Part shown: in pieces, positions 27,858-37,334 of the stretch
How the letters are laid out: every line of letters starts with the position of its first letter
Numbering within the stretch: position 1 is the stretch's first letter
DNA from: Idiomarina sp.
GTDB taxonomy: Bacteria; Pseudomonadota; Gammaproteobacteria; Enterobacterales; Alteromonadaceae
DNA length: 64,000 bases
Direction: 5' to 3'
NCBI GenBank assembly: GCA_022565355.1
Contig: JAIUMU010000005.1
Coordinates: 62,001-126,000 of the forward strand
The notes under the pieces: generated by a model
Databases searched by the model: none
What the model was told of the DNA's origin: nothing
Seen by the model: the letters and a program-made list of their open reading frames with translations, nothing else
Program-made: the position numbers and the translations under genes

Positions 27858-28313
27858 CTAGCTCGAAAATTTCTGCAGAATACGATCTAAATGATTGGCA
27901 AATTGTTGCCGATCGGCTTGGTTCAATGGAGGTGGCCCGCCACTTTGCACACCACTGGAGCGCATCGTATCCATAAAATCACGAATATTTAGGCGCTCAC
28001 CAATATTATTTTCAGTAAATAACTCGCCACGCGGGCTTAATGCCTGACCACCTTTCGCAATTACTTCTGCAGCCAAAGGAATATCACTGGTAATGACCAG
28101 ATCATTGGGCTGCACCAAGCGTACAATTTCATTATCAGCTACATCGAAACCCGCCGGCACCTGCACACAGCGGATCAATTTACTGGGCGGCGTTTTAATC
28201 AGCTGATTAGCCACTAATACCAATGGAATCTGCTTACGTGTAGCCGCGCGAAACAATATCTCACGAATCACCACAGGACATGCATCCGCATCTATCCAAA
28301 TTGTTATGCTCAA
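27858..28313 (-). CDS. yaiI: YaiI/YqxD family (UPF0178) protein
   Basis: A 151-aa protein of the DUF188/UPF0178 family. The hallmark start is [16 protein letters not shown], followed by [31 protein letters not shown] and the C-terminal SGGPPPLN. It resembles a PIN-like nuclease fold, with several Asp residues clustered, but the biochemical role is unknown. It lies 12 nt ahead of frdA in the same direction and is probably in one transcript with frdABCD. Confidence 0.9.
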   Translation of the reverse strand: MSITIWIDADACPVVIREILFRAATRKQIPLVLVANQLIKTPPSKLIRCVQVPAGFDVADNEIVRLVQPNDLVITSDIPLAAEVIAKGGQALSPRGELFTENNIGERLNIRDFMDTMRSSGVQSGGPPPLNQADRQQFANHLDRILQKFSS

Positions 28314-28374
28314 AGTATCTCCTTTGCATGTTTACGCTTTTTTAGCTGTGGGAGGTTATATTCGGCAGGCTACC

Positions 28375-28875
28375 TCAAGCTTTTTTCTCTTGTTGAGCTA
28401 GTTGAATTACAGCATTACCCAACTGAACAAGAGTTTGAAAGCTTGGGCTAGTATCAGGCTTTAGCGAACGGTATGCGCTAGTTCTACTTTTTATTCCAGC
28501 TTTAGCGATTACATTGCTATGACCAAACTGCTCTACATAAGCTCGAATCGCAGCCTGCAAAATATCGGGCCTGCCCTCCTGCATTGAATCCCAAGCCGCC
28601 TGCTTAATGATCGTCTCCATACTCGTGTCATTTAGGCTTTCAACTTTATATAGATCACCTTTAATGACAACACATCGCAGTTCTTTAGCTGAGAGCTCAA
28701 TATTATCCCATTTTAAAGAGCCATTTTTAGTAAGCGAAAAATGCTGTATATCTCCGATGCTTTTATAAACCGCTTCAGAAAGATAAGTTTTCAGATTCAC
28801 GTGCCCACTATAGCCATCATCGAACACCAAATAAAATAAACAGGCTCCAGCATAATCAACATCAACAATTTTCAT
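28375..28875 (-). CDS. DUF2442-like plus HTH antitoxin-like protein
   Basis: A 166-aa protein. Residues 1-75 look like DUF2442 (YLVFDDGYSGHVNLKTYLSE ... LKWDNIELSAKEL). Residues 100-160 resemble the addiction-module antidote/HigA-type HTH (HSNVIAKAGIKSRTSAYRSL, then SPSFQTLVQLGNAVIQL). DUF2442 proteins commonly pair with DUF4160 proteins; HTH antitoxins of this type with RelE-like toxins. No toxin gene lies beside it. A tiny frame overlaps its start (next entry) and may be what is left of a partner. Confidence 0.6.
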   Translation of the reverse strand: MKIVDVDYAGACLFYLVFDDGYSGHVNLKTYLSEAVYKSIGDIQHFSLTKNGSLKWDNIELSAKELRCVVIKGDLYKVESLNDTSMETIIKQAAWDSMQEGRPDILQAAIRAYVEQFGHSNVIAKAGIKSRTSAYRSLKPDTSPSFQTLVQLGNAVIQLAQQEKKA

Positions 28876-28949
28876 AAGATATTCTCTTTCAATTTACCTA
28901 GGTTAACTCCAATAAATGAGAGCCCAAGAAACGCATCAATTTCCGGCAT
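28872..28949 (-). pseudogene. Possible remnant of a DUF4160-type partner gene
   Basis: A 25-codon frame, ATG at 28949 to TGA at 28872, overlapping the antitoxin-like ATG. The product begins MPEIDAFLGLSFIG and ends GKLKENIL. The start resembles the opening of DUF4160 proteins (MPEISRFxGI) and the end could be their C-terminal helix, with the middle missing. The evidence is short and this could be chance. Confidence 0.25.
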
Positions 28950-29186
28950 CCATACCTCAACCTAACTATAGCACTGTATCTCATAAGAGACACGGTTCTT
29001 AAAGAATATTTTAATATTCCAGTACTGATCCAATAAAATCGCAATGCAGCTGCGACATAACCTATTAAAAGTGAGTACCTTAGTCGCAAATGATCTTTTG
29101 GCTTGAATAGCGATTTTAAACCAAAAGCTGAATTTCCCGCCCGTTTGCGTTATAAAGCCTTAACTACCAAAAATAAGGGTAACTAA
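28950..29186. other. Intergenic region, no gene recognised
   Basis: AT-rich stretch between the DUF2442-HTH gene and the M24 peptidase. The 63-aa minus-strand frame at 28898-29089 has no recognisable protein features. GGGTA before the peptidase ATG is its Shine-Dalgarno, and TATAAA at 29151 could be part of its promoter. Confidence 0.5.
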
Positions 29187-30584
29187 ATGAACAAGAGCCG
29201 CTTTTTCTTTGCCATGGTGCTCGGCACCAGTATCTTCAGCGCAACTGCGTGTGCTGCCACAAATTCCGCTGGAAACCTCAGCGATTACACACCTACCCAA
29301 GGGCGAGTTATTAGCTCGGCCGATGAGTTTGCCGTGCTGCAGCACCGCGATCGTATTGCCCCAGAAAACGCGATGCTTGATGAGCGATTAGAAACGTTAT
29401 TGCCCGGCCTTATGGCAGATGCCGATATCGATATGTGGTTGGTGATCAACCGCGAGTACGCGGAAGACCCTGTATATTTTACCTTAGTACCGCAACCCAC
29501 TTTTGCCGCCCGGCGCACCACCATGTTGGTGTTTAATAAATTGGAAGATGGCAGTGTTGAGCGCTTGTCAGTGAACACTTACCCACTCGGTGGGCCCTAC
29601 GAATCGGCATGGTCTGGTGGTGATCTTGATGAGCAGTGGGCAGCATTAGCTGATTTAATCGTACAGAAAAATCCCGAGCGCATTGGTATTAATGTTTCCA
29701 AGCATTGGCCAGAGGCCGATGGCCTTACCCAAGGGATGCATCAACGCTTAACCGAAGTATTGCCGAGCGCGATGCAGAATCGGTTGGTGCCAGCTGAAGA
29801 TCTTGTGGTGCGTTGGTTAGAAACCCGCACCCAAGCTGAACTCGATGTATTTGCGCATGCAGTGGGCTTAGCCCGCGGCGTAATTGCCGAAACATTTAGT
29901 GCGCGGGTAATAACCCCAGGCGCCACCACCACCACTGATTTAGAATGGTATATGCGCCAGCGCTTTGAAGATTTAGGCTTACCGATTTGGTTTATGCCCT
30001 ATGTAACCTTCCAACGTGAAGGTGGCGAATGCGCCCCTGAAACACCATTTTGCAGCAGCAGCTCTGGCGTTATTCAGCGTGGCGATGTGTTGCACACCGA
30101 TGTGGGCATCTGCTACTTAAAAATGTGTACCGATACCCAAGAAATGGCCTATGTGCTGAAAAACCATGAAGAAGATGTACCGCAAGGCCTGAAAGATGCC
30201 TTGTTAACTGGCAACCGTTGGCAAGATATTCTTACCGATAACTTTGTTACTGGCCGCACCGGCAATGAAATTCTGGCCGCTACCCAAGCTGAAGCTGAGC
30301 GCCAAGGCATTGTGAGTAGCACCTATACACACCCTATCGGCTTTTATGGCCATGCCCCGGGCCCTACGATTGGTATGTGGGATAACCAAGGCGAAACCGC
30401 GGTAAACGGTGATTGGCCGTTATATCCGAACACGGCATACGCCATTGAGGGCAATATTAAGCAAACGGTGCCTGAGTGGGGCGGCCAAACCATTCAAATT
30501 ATGCTCGAGCAAAGTGCGTATTTTGATGGCGAGCGGGTAATTTATTTTGCCGGCCGAAAAACTCAGTGGCATTTAGTGCGTTAA
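29187..30584 (+). CDS. Exported M24-family metallopeptidase (Xaa-Pro aminopeptidase-like)
   Basis: A 465-aa protein with a signal peptide (residues 1-24, ending ACA). The N-terminal creatinase-like domain spans about 40-220 and the M24 pita-bread domain about 225-455. Metal ligands appear in HTDVG (Asp), CTDTQEMA (Asp), THPIGFYGHAPG (His), AIEGN (Glu) and the last Glu in IMLEQSAY, so the di-metal site looks complete. It should act on peptides in the periplasm, possibly as a prolidase-type enzyme. Confidence 0.85.
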   Translation: MNKSRFFFAMVLGTSIFSATACAATNSAGNLSDYTPTQGRVISSADEFAVLQHRDRIAPENAMLDERLETLLPGLMADADIDMWLVINREYAEDPVYFTLVPQPTFAARRTTMLVFNKLEDGSVERLSVNTYPLGGPYESAWSGGDLDEQWAALADLIVQKNPERIGINVSKHWPEADGLTQGMHQRLTEVLPSAMQNRLVPAEDLVVRWLETRTQAELDVFAHAVGLARGVIAETFSARVITPGATTTTDLEWYMRQRFEDLGLPIWFMPYVTFQREGGECAPETPFCSSSSGVIQRGDVLHTDVGICYLKMCTDTQEMAYVLKNHEEDVPQGLKDALLTGNRWQDILTDNFVTGRTGNEILAATQAEAERQGIVSSTYTHPIGFYGHAPGPTIGMWDNQGETAVNGDWPLYPNTAYAIEGNIKQTVPEWGGQTIQIMLEQSAYFDGERVIYFAGRKTQWHLVR

Positions 30585-30632
30585 CTCGTGCTCATTAGCG
30601 TGTTCTCAAATTTGCGAATATAGAAGGTTGCT

Positions 30633-31988
30633 ATGCGTTACTTAATCTACAAGTTTGCTGCTACCGCGTTAACTGGCTTAGCACTAGTTGCGTGTTCACC
30701 TGCTTCCGAGCAAAGCCAACAGCAAGCACAACAAGGCCCAGCCGATGCGGCGCAAGCGCAATTGCGCACGTTGTATGTGGCAGCCGAATACGATGAAGAT
30801 ACATTTCGGCTGCATTATCGCATTGCCGTAGAAACACCGAGTTGGTATCACCAATACTGGCGCTTTCACAATGGCGAATGGGTACGCATGGGCTCTGGTG
30901 CCGATGGCCCAGATGAACACGGTTTATATGAAGATCGCATTAGCATGATGCTTGATGATGGTTCGGTAGAAGGGTTCCGGCGCTACGGTGGTTGGATGCT
31001 TATTAATCCTGGCATGCGCAGCCTTGATTCAGCCGCCAGCGCCGAAGAAGTTCGCGCTCACCCTATTTTAGGGGAGCAGATGGGCCGTTCTGATGTGCGT
31101 AAATTTATCCCGCAATCGCGCACCACTAATCGCTATACCAACCCCGCATCATGGCAAGATGTAAAACCGCTGGAAGAGATTGCGGCCATGCAAGAGCGTG
31201 GGGAATTTCTTGATTTGTGGCAGTGGCGGGCCCACCGCTCGAACCCTATCGGCTACGCCGATAATACCTATGTATTGCACTACCGGCTAAGTTCCGAAGG
31301 GCGCGGGATGTATACCGATAACCAAGCCGATGAACTACAGCAACCGGCCTTTATGTTTGATGAAGAAAAAACCGGCCTTACCGCGCTTTCTTGGGATGCC
31401 TTAGTAAACCGCGAGTACAGCCAAGATGATTGGTATTATTTAGATGAAGAGAATGCTGTGCCCTTTGCTGCCGAGCACAAATGGCAAGAAGGCGATGTGC
31501 TGCCATTTCGCTTACTACGCGAGCCGAATGGCGCGCGCGGCGCAATTCGCGCCAACGGTAGCCATGCTGATGGTTATTGGCGCGTAACTTTAGAACGCAG
31601 CCTTGCCAGCCCTAACCCGCTGGATAGCAAAGCACTAGAGCCGGGCGAAATTTACCATGTAGCCTTTGCTGTGCATCAAGGTGGCGTGGGCGCTCGCCAT
31701 CATGATGTGTCGTTACCGCATTCGTTAGGCCTTGGGGTAGATGCTGATATTGTTGCACATTACAGTGAACAACCTATGCAAGAAAATGAGCTGCAATGGC
31801 ATGCAGTGCATATCATTAACCCTGGGCAAGTAGATTGGCATTGGCTTACTAGCCAGCACCCGGGCGCTGGCCTGATTCGCGGCAATGTAGAGCTAGGAGT
31901 GCAGCAGCATCACGAATATTTGCCGCTGTTTCAGCGCTATATTGAACGGCATACCCAGCAACGGGAAGCGCGTAAACAGAAACAGTAA
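30633..31988 (+). CDS. Lipoprotein with ethylbenzene dehydrogenase-type heme-binding domain
   Basis: A 451-aa lipoprotein with lipobox LVAC (Cys21) and a Gln/Ala-rich linker. The C-terminal part (about 210-400) fits the EB_dh heme-b domain (PF09459 type): WRVTLERSL, GEIYHVAFAVHQGGVGARHH and HDVSLPHSLGLGVDADIVA. In molybdoenzymes of the DMSO reductase family this domain is the gamma subunit that takes or gives electrons. No such enzyme gene is near, so it may receive electrons from an unlinked partner. The N-terminal half is unassigned. It lies 48 nt after the peptidase. Confidence 0.78.
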   Translation: MRYLIYKFAATALTGLALVACSPASEQSQQQAQQGPADAAQAQLRTLYVAAEYDEDTFRLHYRIAVETPSWYHQYWRFHNGEWVRMGSGADGPDEHGLYEDRISMMLDDGSVEGFRRYGGWMLINPGMRSLDSAASAEEVRAHPILGEQMGRSDVRKFIPQSRTTNRYTNPASWQDVKPLEEIAAMQERGEFLDLWQWRAHRSNPIGYADNTYVLHYRLSSEGRGMYTDNQADELQQPAFMFDEEKTGLTALSWDALVNREYSQDDWYYLDEENAVPFAAEHKWQEGDVLPFRLLREPNGARGAIRANGSHADGYWRVTLERSLASPNPLDSKALEPGEIYHVAFAVHQGGVGARHHDVSLPHSLGLGVDADIVAHYSEQPMQENELQWHAVHIINPGQVDWHWLTSQHPGAGLIRGNVELGVQQHHEYLPLFQRYIERHTQQREARKQKQ

Positions 31989-32052
31989 TACCTAAATATT
32001 AGCCTGTATTCGCCACTCATTGCGCATCGGCAGTAGCACTACTGCAATAACG

Positions 32053-32958
32053 TTACGCTTCATTAATTTGTTCGTAACGAGTGGCCAAGTAATCAATGAG
32101 CGCCCGCACAGAGGGCAACATGCCTCTACGTGATGGAAATACTAAATGAATCACCTCTGTGCGCGGGCGCCAGCCATCCAGCAATGATACTAATTCACCG
32201 CTAGCCAATTCATCCAGTAACATCAACGCAGGCAGTTGCACAACACCTACTCCTTTTAGAGCTGCCTGTTTCAGCGCCAGCATATCGGTAGTGGTGTAGC
32301 GCGGTGTAAACACTACTTTAAGCTCTTCCTCACGCGCGTTGTGCAAAACCCACATATGCGATTCATTCGGGTTGTTTCGAGCCAGCGCTGGATATTTGGT
32401 GAGCTCTTGTGGCGAACTTGGCATTCCATGTTGCGCCAGCAAACTTGGTGCTGCCACCAAACATTGCTCACGGCTAGAAAGCACTTTTAGCACCAAATCG
32501 CTATCATCAAGGGGAAATGGGCGCACACGCAACGCCAGATCAAATCCTTCTCCCAACACATCTACCCGCCTATTGGTGGCATCAAGATGCACCGAAACCT
32601 GCGGATACATTTGCATAAAATCGGCCAGTATCTCACCCACATGAAAGTTGAGTAAGCCAATTGGGCATGAAAGCTTGATGGTGCCGCAAGGTTCGGATTG
32701 AAACAGCGCCACAGTTTCCACGGCCGTTTCTGCTTCGATAAGCATTGCCCGGCAATGTTCGTAAAATCGCTCGCCCACATCGGTAATGGCGAACGCGCGT
32801 GAAGAGCGAATTAACAAACTCATACCAAGCTCGTCTTCGAGCTTGCGAACCCGGCGGCTCAGTTTCGATTTCGGTACATTCAGAGCGCGCCCCGCCGCAG
32901 CAAAACCGCGATGCTCAACCACTTTCGCGAAGTAAAACAAATCATTCAGATCATACAT
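32053..32958 (-). CDS. LysR-family regulator divergent from a pirin gene
   Basis: A 301-aa LysR protein: HTH in residues 1-60 (GFAAAGRALNVPKSKLSRRV) and effector domain from about 90. The fold and length are typical, with the group's wing RKLEDELGMSLLIRSSR. It stands divergent to the pirin/isochorismatase pair, which are its likely targets; pirin genes are often paired with such LysR proteins. Confidence 0.9.
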   Translation of the reverse strand: MYDLNDLFYFAKVVEHRGFAAAGRALNVPKSKLSRRVRKLEDELGMSLLIRSSRAFAITDVGERFYEHCRAMLIEAETAVETVALFQSEPCGTIKLSCPIGLLNFHVGEILADFMQMYPQVSVHLDATNRRVDVLGEGFDLALRVRPFPLDDSDLVLKVLSSREQCLVAAPSLLAQHGMPSSPQELTKYPALARNNPNESHMWVLHNAREEELKVVFTPRYTTTDMLALKQAALKGVGVVQLPALMLLDELASGELVSLLDGWRPRTEVIHLVFPSRRGMLPSVRALIDYLATRYEQINEA

Positions 32959-33087
32959 ACGGCATTACTCCCGCTCACTTAAAGGCCCACGTCGTTCCAT
33001 TATAAGAACGATGCGTGCTATTTAACCATCTTTTTCATCATTCGTTCTAAATATACACTCAGTTAACACTAAGTAGGAGAAATTCAT

Positions 33088-33957
33088 ATGAGAACGTTAC
33101 GCAACATCAACACTGTGCAAGAAGCCCATTGGGTTGGCAACGGCTTTCCCGTGAGCACCATGTTCTCTTATCACCGTGAGGCAGAGGCTATATCACCGTT
33201 CTTGCTGCTCGATTATGCCGGCCCGGTTGTATTTGGGCCTGCGCAAATACCCCGCGGTGTAGGAAAGCACCCGCATCGGGGATTTGAAACCGTAACTATT
33301 GTGTATCAGGGCGAGCTGGCTCATCGCGATAGTACCGGCGAAGGCGGCGTAATTGGTCCTGGCGAAGTGCAGTGGATGACAGCAGGCTCCGGTATTTTGC
33401 ATGAAGATTTTCACAGTAATGATTTTGCATCTGCTGGCGGAACGCTAGAAATGGTGCAGTTATGGGTGAACCTTCCGGCCGAGCACAAAATGATGGCTCC
33501 CGGTTATCAAAGCATCACCGCTGGGCAGATTCCAGAAGCTACATTTCCGGAGTTGAAATCATCGTATCGAGTAATAGCTGGTGAATACAACGGCCTAAAC
33601 GGCCCCGCTAAAACGATAACCCCAATGTTGGTGATGGATACCGCTTTAGAGCCTGGCGAGCGGGTTGCACTGCAAGTGAATAAGAACTGGAACCTCATGG
33701 TTACCGTGCTTACTGGCACTGTACAAATTAATGAGAAGTATTTAGGCCGTAGCGCCACCATAGCCACGTTTAATAACGATAGTGATTTTATCGTGCTAGA
33801 AGCCAATAACTCCTCCCGAGTGCTGATTACTGCGGGAGAGCCTATTGCAGAACCTGTGGTTGGCCATGGGCCTTTTGTAATGAACACGCAAGAGCAGATT
33901 GCTGATGCTTTTCGTGATCTTGAATCAGGTAGGTTTGGCGAGCTACTTGATCAATAA
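33088..33957 (+). CDS. Pirin family protein
   Basis: A 289-aa bicupin. The metal-binding cupin motif is intact: GKHPHRGFETVTIVYQGEL (two His) and GSGILHEDF (His, Glu). Bacterial pirins such as YhhW can cleave flavonols like quercetin or act on redox regulators; substrate here is unknown. AGGAGA precedes the ATG. It is divergent from the LysR gene and followed by the isochorismatase-like gene. Confidence 0.92.
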   Translation: MRTLRNINTVQEAHWVGNGFPVSTMFSYHREAEAISPFLLLDYAGPVVFGPAQIPRGVGKHPHRGFETVTIVYQGELAHRDSTGEGGVIGPGEVQWMTAGSGILHEDFHSNDFASAGGTLEMVQLWVNLPAEHKMMAPGYQSITAGQIPEATFPELKSSYRVIAGEYNGLNGPAKTITPMLVMDTALEPGERVALQVNKNWNLMVTVLTGTVQINEKYLGRSATIATFNNDSDFIVLEANNSSRVLITAGEPIAEPVVGHGPFVMNTQEQIADAFRDLESGRFGELLDQ

Positions 33958-33996
33958 CTAGTTACCGCGTTGCGCCAACGCAGAGAGGAATAAACA

Positions 33997-34617
33997 ATGA
34001 ATGATTATCCAAGGTTAGACAAAAACAATGCGGCAGTATTGCTGGTAGATCATCAAACAGGGTTGTTATCGCTCGTGCGGGATATTCAGCCGGATACGTT
34101 TAAAAATAACGTATTAGCTTTAGCTGATCTGGCCAAGTATTTTAACTTGCCAACCATTTTAACCACGAGCTTCGAAGATGGCCCGAATGGTCCATTGGTG
34201 CCTGAGCTAAAGGAAACTTTCCCAGATGCGCCATACATTGCGCGCCCAGGCCAAATTAACGCCTGGGATAACGAAGATTTCGTGAACGCCGTGAAAGCAA
34301 CCGGAAAGAAACAACTGATCATTGCTGGTGTTGTTACTGAAGTTTGTGTTGCGTTTCCAACGCTATCAGCACTAGCTGAAGAGTTTGAAGTATTTGTAGT
34401 AACCGACGCTTCCGGCACCTTCAATGAAATGACCCGCGATGCTGCTTTAGATCGGATGTCGAAAGCCGGTGCCCAGCTCATGACATGGTTTGGCGTTGCG
34501 TGTGAATTGCATCGTGATTGGCGGAACGATATTGAAGGATTAGGAACACTGTTCTCTAACCATATCCCAGATTATCGTAACCTCATGAACAGCTACGCAA
34601 CACTTACTAGCAAATAA
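33997..34617 (+). CDS. Isochorismatase-like hydrolase (YcaC type)
   Basis: A 206-aa cysteine hydrolase: Asp18 in LLVDHQTG, the central cis-peptide VVTEVCVAFPT with Cys117, and the DRMSKAGAQLMTW helix. It resembles E. coli YcaC, whose substrate is unknown. AGAGGAA precedes the start. It follows the pirin gene by 39 nt; a strong terminator ends the pair. Confidence 0.9.
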   Translation: MNDYPRLDKNNAAVLLVDHQTGLLSLVRDIQPDTFKNNVLALADLAKYFNLPTILTTSFEDGPNGPLVPELKETFPDAPYIARPGQINAWDNEDFVNAVKATGKKQLIIAGVVTEVCVAFPTLSALAEEFEVFVVTDASGTFNEMTRDAALDRMSKAGAQLMTWFGVACELHRDWRNDIEGLGTLFSNHIPDYRNLMNSYATLTSK

Positions 34618-34635
34618 GTAACGCCGTTAATAACT

Positions 34636-34668
34636 AAAAAGGTGACCTAAATAGGTCACCTTTTTTTT
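34636..34668. terminator. Bidirectional terminator
   Basis: GGTGACC and GGTCACC make a 7-bp stem with a 6-nt loop, flanked by AAAAA on the left and TTTTTTTT on the right, so it can stop transcripts from both the isochorismatase and the DUF2892 gene. Confidence 0.9.
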
Positions 34669-34704
34669 GCGAATGCACATCCAAGCTTAGCGAGAAAAAT
34701 AAGC

Positions 34705-34887
34705 CTATGGCGCTTTACAGGTATTGATGCCAAGCACCCGATACAAACCACAGAAACGGAACACGCCGGTAGCAATCAATGCAACGCCGAGAATCCACCA
34801 GAAGTTACCGGCGGTAATGCTCCATACCGCAATCGCTAAGCCTATTAAAATTCGAATGATACGATCTACATTGCCTACGTTTGTCAT
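34705..34887 (-). CDS. DUF2892 small membrane protein
   Basis: A 60-aa protein from the ATG at 34887 (GAGGG precedes it; the ORF track begins at a TTG two codons earlier). MTNVGNVDRIIRILIGLAIA and the C-terminal FRFCGLYRVLGINTCK are the DUF2892 pattern, with two TM segments. The two Cys flank a redox-like tail. Function unknown; some fusions link it to rhodanese. Confidence 0.88.
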   Translation of the reverse strand: MTNVGNVDRIIRILIGLAIAVWSITAGNFWWILGVALIATGVFRFCGLYRVLGINTCKAP

Positions 34888-34986
34888 GATCAACCCTCTT
34901 GGCTATTTAATGTTACCGCCTACTAATATAGCTCATTTCTGGTGTATATGTAGGGCAAGCCAAAGAAAGGCGGTACACGTCTCGAT

Positions 34987-35976
34987 TTAAGTAGAATCAC
35001 GCACAATCAGTTGCGGAATAAACAGCGCCTGCAAATCTTCTATTGGCCGTTGGTACACGCGCTTTAGCACCCAACGGGCAGCCATTTGGCCGATTTCAGC
35101 CACGGGGTAATCGATAGTGGTGAGTTTGGGGTGGGTGTAATGCGAAAAGTTGATGTTATCGAAGCCAATAACGGCAACTTGCTCAGGAATATCGAGGCCA
35201 GCTTCATGCACGGCGGTAATGGCACCCGATGCCATTTCATCATTGGCGCATACTAACGCGGTAAAAGTGTGCCCTTGCTCACGTAGGTGATTAAAGCCAT
35301 TTACACCGCCCGTTTCTTGGAAATCGCCTTCGTAAAACAAAGCTTTGTTCTCGCCAATGCCAAACTTTGCCAGCGCTTTTTGGTGGCCGTTATAGCGCTC
35401 TTGTGCATCGTGCTTCCATAATGGCCCAGAAATATAAGCAATATCACGATGCCCCTGCTGCAACATATACTCGGTGGCTAAGTAGCCACCTTGTTCGTTA
35501 TCAAGGGTAATACACCGCTCTTCTATACCGGCTACCATGCGGTTAATTAACACAAAGGGTAAGCCGCTTTCGGCAAGTTCCACTAAATATGCATCGTCTA
35601 CTGCTTCTACGTGCAAAATTAGTGCATCACAGTTTCGGCTGCGCAAAAATTCGATACTATCGCGCTCAAGATCGGCGTTACTGTGGCCAGCGGCAATAAT
35701 TACGTGTTTACCTGCGGCACGAAATTCATTTTCAATGCGGCTCAACAGCTCGCCATAAAATGGGCCGCCAAGCTCTGAAACCACAATACCAATACTGTTC
35801 GAACGATTACTCGCCAAAGATTGTGCTACCGAATTTGGCCGATAACCCAGCTCTTGCATGGCCGCTTCAACTTTTAACCGGGTGGCTTCACGAACCGGTA
35901 CGGTGTTGTTGATTACCCGCGAAACAGTAGCAAGGGATACTCCCGCTAATTCAGAAACTTGATAAATTGTTGCCAT
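34987..35976 (-). CDS. LacI-family regulator of the beta-glucan locus
   Basis: A 329-aa LacI protein: HTH (residues 1-25, TIYQVSELAGVSLATVSRVI), hinge helix (AQSLASN) and a periplasmic-binding-like sugar domain (60-325). It is the third gene behind GH1 and the GPH symporter (29 nt gap). Its probable sites are the two copies of ATGAAAGCGCTTTCAT at 38725 and 48524, a GC-centred palindrome with the CGCTTTC half-site typical of the family. A glucan oligosaccharide or glucose-derived inducer is the likely ligand. Confidence 0.9.
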   Translation of the reverse strand: MATIYQVSELAGVSLATVSRVINNTVPVREATRLKVEAAMQELGYRPNSVAQSLASNRSNSIGIVVSELGGPFYGELLSRIENEFRAAGKHVIIAAGHSNADLERDSIEFLRSRNCDALILHVEAVDDAYLVELAESGLPFVLINRMVAGIEERCITLDNEQGGYLATEYMLQQGHRDIAYISGPLWKHDAQERYNGHQKALAKFGIGENKALFYEGDFQETGGVNGFNHLREQGHTFTALVCANDEMASGAITAVHEAGLDIPEQVAVIGFDNINFSHYTHPKLTTIDYPVAEIGQMAARWVLKRVYQRPIEDLQALFIPQLIVRDST

Positions 35977-36005
35977 AGTATTTTGGGTCTCGTGTACAGC
36001 CGCTA

Positions 36006-37334
36006 TTATCGTGATTGTTGCGAAAGCTCGTTGGCAATTTCTTCCACACGAGCGTTATTTAGAGTGTACCCGCGCATTACCCAAGCAACAAGCAGTGAGG
36101 TAATCGCTGGCAGCACGGTAAACGCAAATAAAATACCAAGCTGGCTGCTTTCGGTTTGCACTTGGTTCGCTTGGTAACCAGAAAGTGCCAACCACCAGCC
36201 AGCAATTGCACCACCAAGAGCGATACCAATTTTAATAAAGAACACTACCGATGCATACACTAAACCGGTAGCGCGCATGCCTGAATTACGTTGGCCTGAA
36301 TCTACGGTATCGGCAATTTTTGCCCACAGCATGGGTGTTGCCATTTGTAAGAAAAAGCTCCAAAAGAAATACAGTACAAAGGCGAGTACCAACTGGTTTG
36401 GGCCTACCCAAAAAGCAGCGAACGAGAATACCGCTGCAATAATTTGCAGCGCTTTATAGGCTTGTACTTTATCTACATAGCGAACCAGCGGTGCTGCTAA
36501 CGCAACGCCAAGAATATTGCCCACCATACCTAAGGAAATAAATGGTGTAATCAAATCTTCCCGCACTAGGTAATACTTCACATAAAATATCGCCAAGGTG
36601 TTTTTAATGGCGATACCACACAGTAACAACACTGCCACCACCGCTAAGGTGCGCATGGCATCATTTTTCCATACGCTGGCCAGTGCGGCTTTAAACTTTA
36701 ATTGCTGATCGGCTGGTGGGTGTACTCGCTCTTTTGTGCCCAAAAAGCACAACACGAACAACAACACACCCACGGCGCTCATTGCCGCAATGGTTAATTG
36801 ATATCCGAGCGCGCGATCGCCTTGGCCAAACCACTGCACAAGCGGCAACGTAAGCAAGGTTACGATAAGGCCGCCGAGCATACCGAACACGAACCGGTAT
36901 GATTGCACCGATACGCGCTCTTTTGGATCTTTGGTAATGGCACCGCCAAGTGCGGAATAAGGAATATTAATGGCGGTGTAGGCCAGCATGAGCATGGTGT
37001 AGGTGATGTATGCGTAGATTACCTTACCCGTATCGCCCAAATCGGGCGTGGTAAACGCCAAAATGCTACATACCGCAAAGGGAATCACGAGCCATATTAA
37101 ATATGGGCGAAACTGGCCAAAGCGGGTGCGGGTGTTATCCGCTAAAAAGCCCATCAACGGATCGGTAATTGCATCCAGTAACCGCACTACGAGGAACATC
37201 GTACCCACGGTTGCTGCGGAAATACCGAATATATCCGTATAAAAGAAGGCTAAAAACAACATCACGGTTTGGAAAATTAGATTACTTGCTGTGTCACCAA
37301 AGCCGTAAGCAATTTTTTCTCTACGCGATATCAT
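36006..37334 (-). CDS. GPH-family sugar:cation symporter
   Basis: A 442-aa protein with about 12 TM segments. Opening SRREKIAYGFGDTASNLIFQ and DAITDPLMGFLADNTRTRFGQFR are the glycoside-pentoside-hexuronide symporter signatures. It probably takes up beta-glucosides or laminari-oligosaccharides for the cytoplasmic GH1 enzyme. It overlaps the GH1 stop by 4 nt (ATGA). Confidence 0.9.
   Translation of the reverse strand: MISRREKIAYGFGDTASNLIFQTVMLFLAFFYTDIFGISAATVGTMFLVVRLLDAITDPLMGFLADNTRTRFGQFRPYLIWLVIPFAVCSILAFTTPDLGDTGKVIYAYITYTMLMLAYTAINIPYSALGGAITKDPKERVSVQSYRFVFGMLGGLIVTLLTLPLVQWFGQGDRALGYQLTIAAMSAVGVLLFVLCFLGTKERVHPPADQQLKFKAALASVWKNDAMRTLAVVAVLLLCGIAIKNTLAIFYVKYYLVREDLITPFISLGMVGNILGVALAAPLVRYVDKVQAYKALQIIAAVFSFAAFWVGPNQLVLAFVLYFFWSFFLQMATPMLWAKIADTVDSGQRNSGMRATGLVYASVVFFIKIGIALGGAIAGWWLALSGYQANQVQTESSQLGILFAFTVLPAITSLLVAWVMRGYTLNNARVEEIANELSQQSR

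Noticed and set aside
28898-29089. 63-aa minus ORF before the DUF2442-HTH gene
   Set aside because: No recognisable fold, no Shine-Dalgarno and no match to a toxin family.
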